Below, one piece after another: positions 7,947 to 15,614 of a stretch of 64,000 nucleotides of DNA. The notes under the pieces were generated by a model. It had not been told where the DNA came from. It saw only the letters and a program-made list of their open reading frames with translations, and did not search any database. Location: the NCBI RefSeq assembly GCF_963676855.1, contig NZ_OY781460.1, positions 2,395,520 through 2,459,519 of the forward strand, given 5' to 3'. Within the stretch, counting starts at the first letter, position 1, and the number at the start of each line of letters is the position of its first letter. The position numbers were made by a program, and so were the translations under genes. The DNA is from an uncultured Anaeromusa sp. (GTDB lineage Bacteria; Bacillota; Negativicutes; Anaeromusales; Anaeromusaceae).

Positions 7947-8336
7947 CTATCGATTGGCCCGGGCTTTAGTATAGGCTACAGCAGAATGAAGAGATTCCCA
8001 AATTTTTACTTGTGTGAGGAAAACATCTCCTTGACGCAGCAACGGCAATTGCTCTAACTGTTCATAAATATAGCGAGCCAAGTTCTCCGCCGTAGGATTC
8101 AATTGGCAGAAAGCTTCCAGCTCATTTAAATAATGATGGTCCAGTTCATCAAGGACCCCTTTGGCAGCATCCTTAAGATCATGAAAATCGACAAGCATGC
8201 CTAATTCATTTAAGGTTTCGCCGCAGACGCTGACCTCAACACGCCAGTTGTGTCCGTGCAGACGTCGGCATTTTCCGGGATATTCTCGGATACAATGAGC
8301 GGCTTCAAAATCAAGGCTTATCGTTAAGTCGTACAT
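7947..8336 (-). CDS. queD: 6-carboxy-5,6,7,8-tetrahydropterin synthase QueD
   Basis: QueD/PTPS-fold enzyme of 129 aa that makes 6-carboxytetrahydropterin for 7-deazaguanine (queuosine precursor) synthesis. Zinc ligands H14, H27 and H29 and catalytic C23 form the QueD-type C-x3-H-G-H signature. The start is the ATG at 8336 with AGGAAAGGA upstream; the frame is open back to 8465 but that part is the terminator of the preceding gene. queC and queE are not in the window, while the late genes queH, queA and tgt lie about 50 kb upstream. It is probably transcribed by read-through or an unseen promoter. Confidence 0.92.
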   Translation of the reverse strand: MYDLTISLDFEAAHCIREYPGKCRRLHGHNWRVEVSVCGETLNELGMLVDFHDLKDAAKGVLDELDHHYLNELEAFCQLNPTAENLARYIYEQLEQLPLLRQGDVFLTQVKIWESLHSAVAYTKARANR

Positions 8337-8381
8337 ACTATGTTCCTTTCCTCTACCAATGCTTGTGTTGTTGAAATGGAG

Positions 8382-8412
8382 AAAAAGAGGTGAGTTAGAC
8401 TCACCTCTTTTT
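8382..8412 (-). terminator. Intrinsic terminator after the GT2 gene
   Basis: Thirteen-base-pair perfect inverted repeat (8382-8394 with 8400-8412) with a 5-nt loop. In transcript direction the stem AGAGGTGAG/CTCACCTCT is followed by UUUUU. It starts a few nucleotides after the glycosyltransferase stop codon and separates it from queD. Confidence 0.88.
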
Positions 8413-8415
8413 GAA

Positions 8416-9699
8416 TTATTTCGCTGCTTGTTTGCTGAATGCCGGCTCTTTGGCGAATTCATCATTGGCTTTCATCAGCATATCCTGATAGCTGAGTGCA
8501 CGGGTATGCTGCGTATGGCTCCAGACGCGTTCGTGCCGATGCAAAAAGCCAAGGAAGGTGATCGGAATCCAACTGTAGACAAAGACAGGATACATCAGCA
8601 GATACAACCAGCACTTCCAGTTTGCCCGAATTTTGGCCAAAATAATGACCGGAAAAATATATTGGCCAAAAGCGAGAATGGTCCAAACTTCAAGAGGCAA
8701 AACTCGCTCTAAAACATTCGTGTAAAAGGGGTAAACCGTACTTGCATAGCTGGCAATGACAAAAAATGTAGACATCAGCAAAAAGTGAGGCTGCACCAAG
8801 TGCAACACTCCATCCAGCAGACGAATGTCGCGGCGGCGGATGCCCTCCTTAATCATGGTGGGAATATAGCGTCCGGCAATGTCGAAATGTCCTTGTGCCC
8901 AGCGTTTGCGCTGATTCCAAGCCTGCTTGAACGTTAGCGGTTTTTCATCGTAAACAATGGCGTCATGAGCCCAGGTCGTACGAATGCCTTTCAATAAGAC
9001 CTTCATGGTAAACTCCATGTCTTCCGTTAGACAGGTAGCGCCCCAGCCGAAACGGCGCAGGACACTAGTGGAAATGCACATGCCGGTGCCGCCCAAGACG
9101 CTGGACAAGCCAATATTATACTTGGCTAAATGCCAAATATGATCGATCAGCCAGAAGGCAATGGCAAAAGTTCCGGAAATCCAGGTATCTGTGGGGTTTT
9201 TGGCATCCATGTAACCCTGGATAACGGTCTCCCCTTTTTGCAAACGATTATTCATTTCCAAAAGAAAATTGGGATGCACCAGATTGTCAGCATCAAAAAC
9301 CACAACGGCATCATACTGGCGTTTCATCTTAAAAAGCCGCGCGAACATCCATTCCATGGCAAAGCCTTTGCCACGTATTTCCTTGTCAAAGCGTTCATGC
9401 ACAATAGCGCCGTATTCACGAGCTACTTGCGCTGTGGCGTCAGTGCAGTTGTCTGCGATAATAAAGATGTCATAAAGCTCTTTCGGATAGCGCAAGACAT
9501 GCAAATTTTCCACTAATTGCCCAATAACCGATTCTTCGTTATGGGCGGAAACGACAATGGCAAAGGTATGTTTCGGTTGGAAATTTTTCTTTTCTTTTTT
9601 CTTCCAAAAACCGAAACAAGCGAGAACAAAATAGTACACGCTGAAAAAAGCAATCATTGCTTGAATGGGGATCATGATAATATCCATTATATAGTTCAT
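8416..9699 (-). CDS. Membrane-bound family 2 glycosyltransferase
   Basis: GT2 enzyme of 427 aa with the processive-type motif set: DAD (136-138), TED (225-227) and QRKRW (263-267), the last typical of cellulose, hyaluronan and poly-GlcNAc synthases. One membrane segment at about 8-31 precedes the catalytic domain, and about three follow it (roughly 303-325, 338-357, 363-388). The ATG at 9699 has AAAGGAG upstream; a GTG at 9720 is less well placed. It is the third gene after psd and pssA, ahead of a strong terminator. The sugar donor and product (glycolipid or exopolysaccharide) cannot be told. No PilZ domain is seen. Confidence 0.85.
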   Translation of the reverse strand: MNYIMDIIMIPIQAMIAFFSVYYFVLACFGFWKKKEKKNFQPKHTFAIVVSAHNEESVIGQLVENLHVLRYPKELYDIFIIADNCTDATAQVAREYGAIVHERFDKEIRGKGFAMEWMFARLFKMKRQYDAVVVFDADNLVHPNFLLEMNNRLQKGETVIQGYMDAKNPTDTWISGTFAIAFWLIDHIWHLAKYNIGLSSVLGGTGMCISTSVLRRFGWGATCLTEDMEFTMKVLLKGIRTTWAHDAIVYDEKPLTFKQAWNQRKRWAQGHFDIAGRYIPTMIKEGIRRRDIRLLDGVLHLVQPHFLLMSTFFVIASYASTVYPFYTNVLERVLPLEVWTILAFGQYIFPVIILAKIRANWKCWLYLLMYPVFVYSWIPITFLGFLHRHERVWSHTQHTRALSYQDMLMKANDEFAKEPAFSKQAAK

Positions 9700-9745
9700 G
9701 GGAGACGCTCCTTTTCGCACACCAAAATTCTAAGATGGTGTCCGT

Positions 9746-10438
9746 CTATTGCTTTGCTGCTGTTATTCGTTGACGCCCAAAAAGTCCATAGGCAAAATTC
9801 AGTACGCCAAAAAATGCATAAGAGAAGAACATGACAAAAACAATGGCCTCTAGGGAATGCCAGAGAATATACCCGGCCATGACAGCAGTCAATATAACGG
9901 GAATGGCGTGAATCTGCTCATTTCCCTTTCCCTTGAAGTCAGGGTAATGAACTGAACTGACCATTAAATAGGCGAAAATAGCAATCAGAATGGGAAACGT
10001 CCAGCCGCTGGGCTTGTAGCCGAGAGCTACAAAGGTACCCACCAGACAGCCGCCCGCCGGTATGGGCAATCCCATGAAAAAGCCTTTGACCGTACTGGTG
10101 CTTACGTTGAAACGTGCCAAGCGCAAAGCGCCGCATAAGGCAAAGAAGATAGCAACGGAAAAGCCAACCCAGCCAAAATCCTTTAGCGCGAACTGATAGG
10201 CTAGTAACGCCGGAGCAACGCCGAAAGAAACCAGATCACAGAGTGAATCAAGTTCCTTACCAAACTCGCTGCTGACTCCAAGCGCTCGGGCTACCCTGCC
10301 GTCCAAACCGTCCGCAATCATAGCGGCGACGATGAAAAAACCAGCCGGTACGAACTCTCCCTGCATGGTAAAGCCGAGAGAAATCATGCCCAGAACTAAG
10401 TTTAGGGCTGTAACGGCATTGGGAATCCAATACTTCAC
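9746..10438 (-). CDS. pssA: CDP-diacylglycerol-serine O-phosphatidyltransferase
   Basis: CDP-alcohol phosphatidyltransferase of 230 aa that makes phosphatidylserine in the membrane. The full signature D-G-x2-A-R-x8-G-x3-D-x3-D is met at D46, G47, A50, R51, G60, D64 and D68. Several hydrophobic segments follow. The N-terminus (YWIPNAVTALNLVLG) is the usual PssA type II start. It overlaps the psd end by 4 nt, so synthase and decarboxylase are translated together to give phosphatidylethanolamine. Confidence 0.94.
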   Translation of the reverse strand: MKYWIPNAVTALNLVLGMISLGFTMQGEFVPAGFFIVAAMIADGLDGRVARALGVSSEFGKELDSLCDLVSFGVAPALLAYQFALKDFGWVGFSVAIFFALCGALRLARFNVSTSTVKGFFMGLPIPAGGCLVGTFVALGYKPSGWTFPILIAIFAYLMVSSVHYPDFKGKGNEQIHAIPVILTAVMAGYILWHSLEAIVFVMFFSYAFFGVLNFAYGLFGRQRITAAKQ

Positions 10439-11073
10439 TCGTGTAACCTCCCTATGATGGTCTTGCCGCCGTAAACGCGGTCTCCTTTTTTGACCAACAC
10501 TTCCACATCAGTAGGCATGATAATTTCCGTACAGGAACCAAACTTAATCATGCCGAAGCATTCGCCGGAATGCAGCTGGCTGCCGAGAGTGACCCAGGAG
10601 ACGATGCGTCGTGCAATAAGACCGGCCACTTGCGTGACCAATACCTGCAAACGTCCATTATCCAAACCGATGGCATGGCGTTCATTTTCACAACCTGCCG
10701 AAGCCTTATAGGCTGGTTTGAAACGGCCGCATACATACTGTTGATATTTGATTTCCCCGCCAATGGGGCTGCGATTGACATGTACGTCAAAGACGGAAAG
10801 AAAAATAGTAACTTTTGTGCCTTTTGTATGAAGAAATTCCTCGTCAGTTACTTCACAAACGCTCATAACCTTGCCATCGGCCGGTGAAAGAACCAAGTTA
10901 TCCCCTATCGGGCTCGTCCGATTAGGATTACGAAAGAAAAAAGTCACAAACAAAGTCAGTACACCTGGCAAAATGCTCCATACCGGTTCGGTAAAAAAGG
11001 CAACCATGACGGTAAGAAGAAATAAAAAGGCAATATAACGGTACCCCTCTTTAACAATGAGGCCTGTTGTCAT
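10435..11073 (-). CDS. psd: Phosphatidylserine decarboxylase proenzyme
   Basis: Short, archaeal/PSD-A-type phosphatidylserine decarboxylase of 212 aa that self-cleaves to a pyruvoyl enzyme. The cleavage site is KFGSCTEI with G179-S180, the serine becoming the pyruvoyl group. SPADGK (D66) and FDVHVNR (H98) are the catalytic Asp and His. Two membrane segments lie near the N-terminus. The ATG at 11073 stands about 14 nt after AGGAGG, rather far; a GTG inside that motif is not usable, and the upstream frame to 11139 is leader RNA. A consensus promoter lies at 11151-11179. Confidence 0.93.
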   Translation of the reverse strand: MTTGLIVKEGYRYIAFLFLLTVMVAFFTEPVWSILPGVLTLFVTFFFRNPNRTSPIGDNLVLSPADGKVMSVCEVTDEEFLHTKGTKVTIFLSVFDVHVNRSPIGGEIKYQQYVCGRFKPAYKASAGCENERHAIGLDNGRLQVLVTQVAGLIARRIVSWVTLGSQLHSGECFGMIKFGSCTEIIMPTDVEVLVKKGDRVYGGKTIIGRLHE

Positions 11074-11150
11074 TATACTTCGTTTCACCTCCTGCCCTCG
11101 TCGGGGCAAAAAGAAAAGGGCTTGCTTTAAGTGGCCCATATTCTCAAATA

Positions 11151-11179
11151 ATTATAATATATACCTTCGAGGTTGTCTA
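11151..11179 (-). promoter_or_regulatory. Sigma-A promoter for psd-pssA-GT2
   Basis: TAGACA (11174-11179), 17-nt spacer, TATAAT (11151-11156). The -35 box overlaps the stop codon of the TagA-type gene. The predicted leader of about 70 nt contains a short hairpin TGCCC/GGGCA directly before the psd ribosome-binding site, which might affect initiation. Confidence 0.8.
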
Positions 11180-11917
11180 ACTGTTTTTCCTACTACAAAC
11201 ATGCCAAACGAAACGAGGCAACGCTAGCATTCTCAGGCAACGGCTTGGCTGGCATAAAAGACGATAAAGCCACTCCAGACTGGCTTTTTGCATCCACTGC
11301 GGCGCCCGGGTGACCTTTCCTGCCATAACATCAAAGGTTCCCCCTACACCCATGGCTACAGGCACGCGCAACTGCGCGGCATGTCGGCGCAGCCATTTCT
11401 CCTGTCTAGGCACCCCCAGAGCCACAAAAAGAATATTGGCGCCAGAAGCATTGATTTGTGCTATCAATTCCGCTTCGTCCTCTTCTTTAAAAAATCCGTC
11501 CCTGCAGCCGAGGATGCGCAGGTTCGGATACGTTTTCCTGGCACTGACAGCAGCCGCTTCAGCTACTCCTGGAGCGGCGCCAAGAAAAAAGAAGCCATAT
11601 TGCTGTTTTACGCCGTCAGCTAAGAGCCGCTGCGCTAAATCAAAGCCGGCCACCCGTTCCCTTAAAGGCGTATTATAATGTTTGGCAGCCCAAACCACGC
11701 CAGCTCCGTCTGGCACAACCAACGCGGCGGCACGAAGAATTTCTTTTAATTCCGGATCGTCTTGAGCCTGCATGATCATTTCTGCATTGGCGGTAGCTAC
11801 CAAATGAAAAGAATTTTTTTCTTCTGTAAACTTCTGTACCTGCTTAGCCGCTTGTTCCATGTCCAAACGGTCAATAGGAATGTCCAAAATAGCAATACAA
11901 TTTCGTTCTTGCTTCAT
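11177..11917 (-). CDS. WecG/TagA/CpsF family glycosyltransferase (GT26)
   Basis: GT26 enzyme of 246 aa; the family adds N-acetylmannosamine, or a related sugar, to undecaprenyl-diphospho-GlcNAc in wall teichoic acid or other envelope glycan synthesis. Family landmarks are TANAEM (42-47), the conserved PDGAGVVWA with likely catalytic D70, and GVPRQEKW plus MGVGGTFD in the second half. The ATG at 11917 follows GAGGACACT. It is transcribed alone from its own promoter at 11949-11978, which carries repeated CGTAGTT motifs. The exact sugar is not readable. No other teichoic acid genes are nearby. Confidence 0.88.
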   Translation of the reverse strand: MKQERNCIAILDIPIDRLDMEQAAKQVQKFTEEKNSFHLVATANAEMIMQAQDDPELKEILRAAALVVPDGAGVVWAAKHYNTPLRERVAGFDLAQRLLADGVKQQYGFFFLGAAPGVAEAAAVSARKTYPNLRILGCRDGFFKEEDEAELIAQINASGANILFVALGVPRQEKWLRRHAAQLRVPVAMGVGGTFDVMAGKVTRAPQWMQKASLEWLYRLLCQPSRCLRMLALPRFVWHVCSRKNS

Positions 11918-11924
11918 AGTGTCC

Positions 11925-11984
11925 TCGTAGTTTCAAAAATTCGTATTCATTTTACCATAAAGCCAGAACTACGTCCAACTACGA
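11925..11984 (-). promoter_or_regulatory. Promoter of the TagA-type gene with repeated CGTAGTT motifs
   Basis: Promoter TTGGAC (11973-11978), 18-nt spacer, TAAAAT (11949-11954). Two direct copies of CGTAGTT, 10 nt apart (11967-11973 and 11977-11983), lie over the -35. A third, inverted copy at 11925-11931 is in the leader; extended by one base, it and the outer copy form an 8-bp inverted repeat (11925-11932 with 11977-11984). One-turn spacing suggests a regulator-binding site. Confidence 0.6.
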
Positions 11985-11995
11985 AAAGAGGGTAT

Positions 11996-13327
11996 TCACT
12001 CGGATTCTGCATGAAAACCGTCGGCATCAACCCAGCCCAGCACATCAGGACACGAACGAGGCGGCATCTTTCCCAGCACAAAAGCTGTGGAAAGCATATT
12101 TTTGGCTGCTGCTATTTTTTCAGCGGACTCGGCATGCAGCGTCGCAAGCTTCTGCCCTTTTTGCACGAAAGAACCCTGCTCGCATGCTAAGATAAGGCCT
12201 GCGGTCAAATCCAACGGTTCTCCTTTATAATGGCGTCCCGCCCCTAACGCTACGGACGCTTCACCAACGATTCGTGCTTGAATCTGCTGCAAATAACCAG
12301 CGCTGGGACTAAAAAATTCTTCTTCTAAAGCGGCCCGAGGCAGCAGCGTGGGAGTGGTAACAATATCTGCGCCGCCTTGGGAAAGAATCCACTGCCGAAA
12401 GCATTCCAGCGCCTTGCCTGACTCCAACAAGGCTCGGAGCTGCAATTTTGCCGCTTGTTGCGTTGATGCCAATCCTGCCAAGCAAAGCGCCTCCGCTGCT
12501 AGACGCAGGCATACTTTCTGCAGTCGCAACGGCCCTCGGCCGCGTAAAATTTCAATGGCTTCCGCAACTTCCAACGAATTGCCGACTGCTAAGCCCAGGG
12601 GCTGCTCCATGGAGGTAAGAATCGCTTTCACATTGCGGCCTGCGCCCAGGCCGATGGCTACCATGTAACGCGCCAGCTCGATAGCGGCTTCTTGGGTTTG
12701 CATAAAAGCTCCCTGCCCCACTTTGACATCCAGCAAAATGTGTTCAGCCCCAGCCGCCAATTTTTTACTCATAATCGAAGCGGCAATGAGCGGCAGGCTG
12801 TCGACAGTAGCAGTAACATCCCTCAAGGCGTACATTTTTCCGTCTGCTGGTGCAACAGAGGCGCTTTGCGCGGTTAAAGCCAGTCCTTGTTTTTCTAAGA
12901 GCGCCAGAAATTGACCTTCTTGTAAAGTGGCGCTAAAACCAGGGATGGATTCTAATTTATCAATGGTGCCGCCGGTAAAGCCAAGCCCTCTGCCGGACAT
13001 TTTCGCCACACCAGCGCCGGCTGCTGCCAATAGGGGCGCAAGCACCAGCGTTGTCGTATCGGCCACACCGCCAGTGCTGTGCTTATCCACCAGCGGTCTG
13101 CCGACGCTGTGCAACTGCAGACAAGTCCCGGAGTGCATCATAGCCAAAGTAAGCGCTTTCGTTTCGTCAAAGGTCATCCCCTGCCAACAAACCGCCATTA
13201 GCCAGGCGGACATTTGATAATCAGGAATGTGGTCGTTTGTGTAGTTTTCCACAAGCCATTGCAGTTCTTCTTCTGTGTGCGCTTGACCTGCTTTTTTATC
13301 GCTAATCAGTTGTGTCATTGATTTCAT
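11996..13327 (-). CDS. deoA: Pyrimidine-nucleoside (thymidine) phosphorylase
   Basis: Nucleoside phosphorylase class II, 443 aa, cleaving thymidine, and probably uridine, to base and (deoxy)ribose-1-phosphate. The phosphate site DKHSTGGVAD (81-90) and the family signature SGRGLGFTGGTIDKLESIPG (111-130) are intact. The start ATG overlaps the deoB stop (ATGA). With deoB just upstream the pair feeds pentose-1-phosphate into central metabolism. The C-terminal domain has the usual glycine-rich AGRHYKGEPLD segment. Confidence 0.95.
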   Translation of the reverse strand: MKSMTQLISDKKAGQAHTEEELQWLVENYTNDHIPDYQMSAWLMAVCWQGMTFDETKALTLAMMHSGTCLQLHSVGRPLVDKHSTGGVADTTTLVLAPLLAAAGAGVAKMSGRGLGFTGGTIDKLESIPGFSATLQEGQFLALLEKQGLALTAQSASVAPADGKMYALRDVTATVDSLPLIAASIMSKKLAAGAEHILLDVKVGQGAFMQTQEAAIELARYMVAIGLGAGRNVKAILTSMEQPLGLAVGNSLEVAEAIEILRGRGPLRLQKVCLRLAAEALCLAGLASTQQAAKLQLRALLESGKALECFRQWILSQGGADIVTTPTLLPRAALEEEFFSPSAGYLQQIQARIVGEASVALGAGRHYKGEPLDLTAGLILACEQGSFVQKGQKLATLHAESAEKIAAAKNMLSTAFVLGKMPPRSCPDVLGWVDADGFHAESE

Positions 13328-14511
13328 GCAGGATATCTCCCTTGCAACAAATTAAGAAAGCTAAGACCCGCGGCCAACGGTTCTAAGCGAAAATTTTCCA
13401 GAATGGTAGCCGACACATCCGCAAAAGTGTTCCTGATTCCCAGGGAAGTTCCAATACGTTGCGGAGAATACGCTAGCAGCGGCACATACTCGCGCGTGTG
13501 GTCGGTGCCTGGATGCAGCGGGTCGCAGCCGTGGTCCGCCGTGAGCAGCAGTAAATCATCTCCAGCAAGCTGTGGCAAGAGTTCCGCCAGGCGGTGGTCC
13601 ACCGCTTCCAGCGCTGCTGCATAGCCCTTTGCGTCATTGCGATGCCCGTAAAGCATGTCAAAATCAACTAAATTTAGAACCGCCACACCGCTCCATGCAT
13701 GATTGCAGATCCAAGTTTTCAATTTTTCTAGGCCATCCTCGTTGTTTAATGTTCCCTCGGCATGACTGAAGGCCTGCCCGGCGTAAATATCGCCAATTTT
13801 CCCCAAGGCCACCGTTGTTAAGGCGGCTGCCGTCAGGCGGCTGAATAAATTCGGTTGCGGCATCGGTAGGCTGTAGTCGTGTCTGCGAGGCGTACGGAAA
13901 AACTGTCCGGGATTTCCGGCAAAAGGTCTGGCAATGACCCTCCCTACAGCATGCTTGCCTGTCAGAAGCTCTTGGCGCGCTATTTTACACCATTCGTATA
14001 ACTGTTCTAACGGCACTATCTCTTCATGCGCTGCAATCTGGAAAACGCTATCTGCGGAGGTATACACGATCGGAAAGCCAGTTCGCAGATGTTCTTCTCC
14101 CAATTCCTCGATGATCACCGTACCGGAAGCCGCTTTGTTGCCTAAAATGCTGCGGCCAATACGTTGGCAGAAGAAAGTGATGATTTCGTCTGGAAATCCT
14201 TGAGGATAAACAGGAAATGCCTCCATTACAGGAGTACCGGCCAATTCCCAATGACCGCTCGTAGTATCCTTGTTAACGGATCGTTCGGCCATTTTTCCGT
14301 AGGACGCCAATGGGTGGTCACAGGGAGGAATTCCCTGCAATTTATCAATCAGCCCCAGGCCAAGTCGTTGCAGTTGCGGCAAATGCAGTCCATTCGCCGC
14401 TGCGGCGACATGTCCCAATGTATGGGCTCCAGTATCACCGTAACGAGGCGCGTCAGGAAGCGCGCCAATGCCGACACTATCGAGAACTACCAAAAATATA
14501 CGTCGAAACAT
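13324..14511 (-). CDS. deoB: Phosphopentomutase
   Basis: Alkaline-phosphatase-superfamily mutase of 395 aa interconverting (deoxy)ribose-1- and 5-phosphate. The metal site begins at D11 (VVLDSVGIG). The phosphothreonine segment KDTTSGHWE (81-89, T83/T84) and LTADHGCDP near the C-terminus are visible. The ATG at 14511 has AAGGAGGGG directly upstream; an in-frame start at 14532 is poorer. It is coupled to deoA by a 4-nt overlap, and a long hairpin lies between it and xerD. Confidence 0.95.
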   Translation of the reverse strand: MFRRIFLVVLDSVGIGALPDAPRYGDTGAHTLGHVAAAANGLHLPQLQRLGLGLIDKLQGIPPCDHPLASYGKMAERSVNKDTTSGHWELAGTPVMEAFPVYPQGFPDEIITFFCQRIGRSILGNKAASGTVIIEELGEEHLRTGFPIVYTSADSVFQIAAHEEIVPLEQLYEWCKIARQELLTGKHAVGRVIARPFAGNPGQFFRTPRRHDYSLPMPQPNLFSRLTAAALTTVALGKIGDIYAGQAFSHAEGTLNNEDGLEKLKTWICNHAWSGVAVLNLVDFDMLYGHRNDAKGYAAALEAVDHRLAELLPQLAGDDLLLLTADHGCDPLHPGTDHTREYVPLLAYSPQRIGTSLGIRNTFADVSATILENFRLEPLAAGLSFLNLLQGRYPA

Positions 14512-14532
14512 ACTTGCCCCTCCTTCTGTCAT

Positions 14533-14584
14533 AAAACAGGACAGAGCCTTGGCAAACTGACAAACAGTCTGCTTCGGCCCTGCC
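14533..14584 (-). terminator. Long hairpin between xerD and deoB, possible terminator or attenuator
   Basis: In transcript direction GGCAGGGCC pairs with GGCTCTGTCC around an inner stem GCAGACTG/CAGTTTGC, followed by TGTTTT. The run of U is short, and the deoB ribosome-binding site follows at once. It could end xerD transcripts or regulate deoB. Confidence 0.45.
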
Positions 14585-14610
14585 TAGCTGCGTTTTAGCG
14601 CGACTCGTTT

Positions 14611-15498
14611 TCAAGCCCGCGGGTGGGCCTTGTCATAGACCTCTTTGAGGCGATTCTTTGTAACATGCGTATAAATCTGCGTAGTAGAAATATCCGCATG
14701 ACCCAGCATTTCTTGAACCGAGCGCAAATCTGCGCCGTTTTCCAATAAATGAGTGGCAAAAGAGTGGCGCAGTGTATGCGGTGTGATTTTTTGGTCAATA
14801 TGGGCTTCCAAGGCGTATTTCTTGATGATTTTCCAAAAACCCTGCCGAGTTAAGCGTCGGCCATGGTGATTCACAAACATGGCTTCTTCCTGCTTGCTGC
14901 GCACCAACGCGGTACGTCCTTTACGCAAATAATGGGTTACACACTTGGCAGCGATAGAACCTAATGGTACAACACGCTCTTTGGCACCTCTGCCAAAACA
15001 TTTGATATAGCCCAGTTCCAAATTCACATCATTTACATTGATAGTTATCAATTCAGTTACACGAATCCCTGTAGCATAAAGCAACTCTAACATGGCCTTG
15101 TCGCGCAAACCGGCGGGTAGATTGATATTAGGCTGTTTCAATAGCAACTCCACCTGTTGTACGCTGAGTACCTGGGGCAGCTTTTTTTCCAACTTGGGCG
15201 ATTCAATTTTCGATGCTGGATCAACATCTAGATACTGTTCCTTCAGCAGATATTGGTAAAAGGATTTGAGTGCAGCTAAATTGCGAGAAATCGTGGAAAC
15301 AGCCTTCCCATTTTTTTTGAGTTCATCCAGATAGGTACGGATAATCTCGTTTGTGGAGCCGGTGGCGAAGGTAAGCCGCTTGGTTTCTAAATACTGCTGG
15401 AAGTAGCGTAAATCCCTGCCGTAAGATTCCAACGTATTTTGGGCTAGCCCCCGTTCGCTCGCTAAATACGAAATGAACTGCTGCACATAATTCTCCAT
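14611..15498 (-). CDS. xerD: Site-specific tyrosine recombinase XerD
   Basis: Tyrosine recombinase of 295 aa with an N-terminal SAM-like core-binding domain (about 1-90) and a catalytic domain. Catalytic residues are R146 (ATGIRVTEL), K173 (GAKERVVP), H241 and R244 (HTLRHSFATH), H267 (LGHADISTT) and nucleophile Y276. The length and location next to nucleoside-catabolism genes match chromosomal XerD, which resolves chromosome dimers with XerC at dif, rather than a mobile-element integrase. The ATG at 15498 follows AAGGGTGGTGG. It has a promoter at 15559-15587. Confidence 0.93.
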   Translation of the reverse strand: MENYVQQFISYLASERGLAQNTLESYGRDLRYFQQYLETKRLTFATGSTNEIIRTYLDELKKNGKAVSTISRNLAALKSFYQYLLKEQYLDVDPASKIESPKLEKKLPQVLSVQQVELLLKQPNINLPAGLRDKAMLELLYATGIRVTELITINVNDVNLELGYIKCFGRGAKERVVPLGSIAAKCVTHYLRKGRTALVRSKQEEAMFVNHHGRRLTRQGFWKIIKKYALEAHIDQKITPHTLRHSFATHLLENGADLRSVQEMLGHADISTTQIYTHVTKNRLKEVYDKAHPRA

Positions 15499-15558
15499 TG
15501 CCACCACCCTTTTCGCATTATTCTGCTGAGCCGCGTTTGGTCAAAAATCTTAAAATCT

Positions 15559-15587
15559 ATAATATTATGTATATTCTCTGTTTGTAA
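15559..15587 (-). promoter_or_regulatory. Sigma-A promoter for xerD
   Basis: TTACAA (15582-15587), 17-nt spacer, TATTAT (15559-15564), in an AT-rich stretch of about 60 nt between the EndoQ-like gene and xerD. Confidence 0.65.
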
Positions 15588-15614
15588 GAAAAATCCTTTT
15601 ACATAATTCTAAAT

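Noticed and set aside
8337..8381. PreQ1 riboswitch before queD
   Set aside because: Only about 45 nt separate the upstream terminator from queD, and no preQ1 aptamer pattern is visible.
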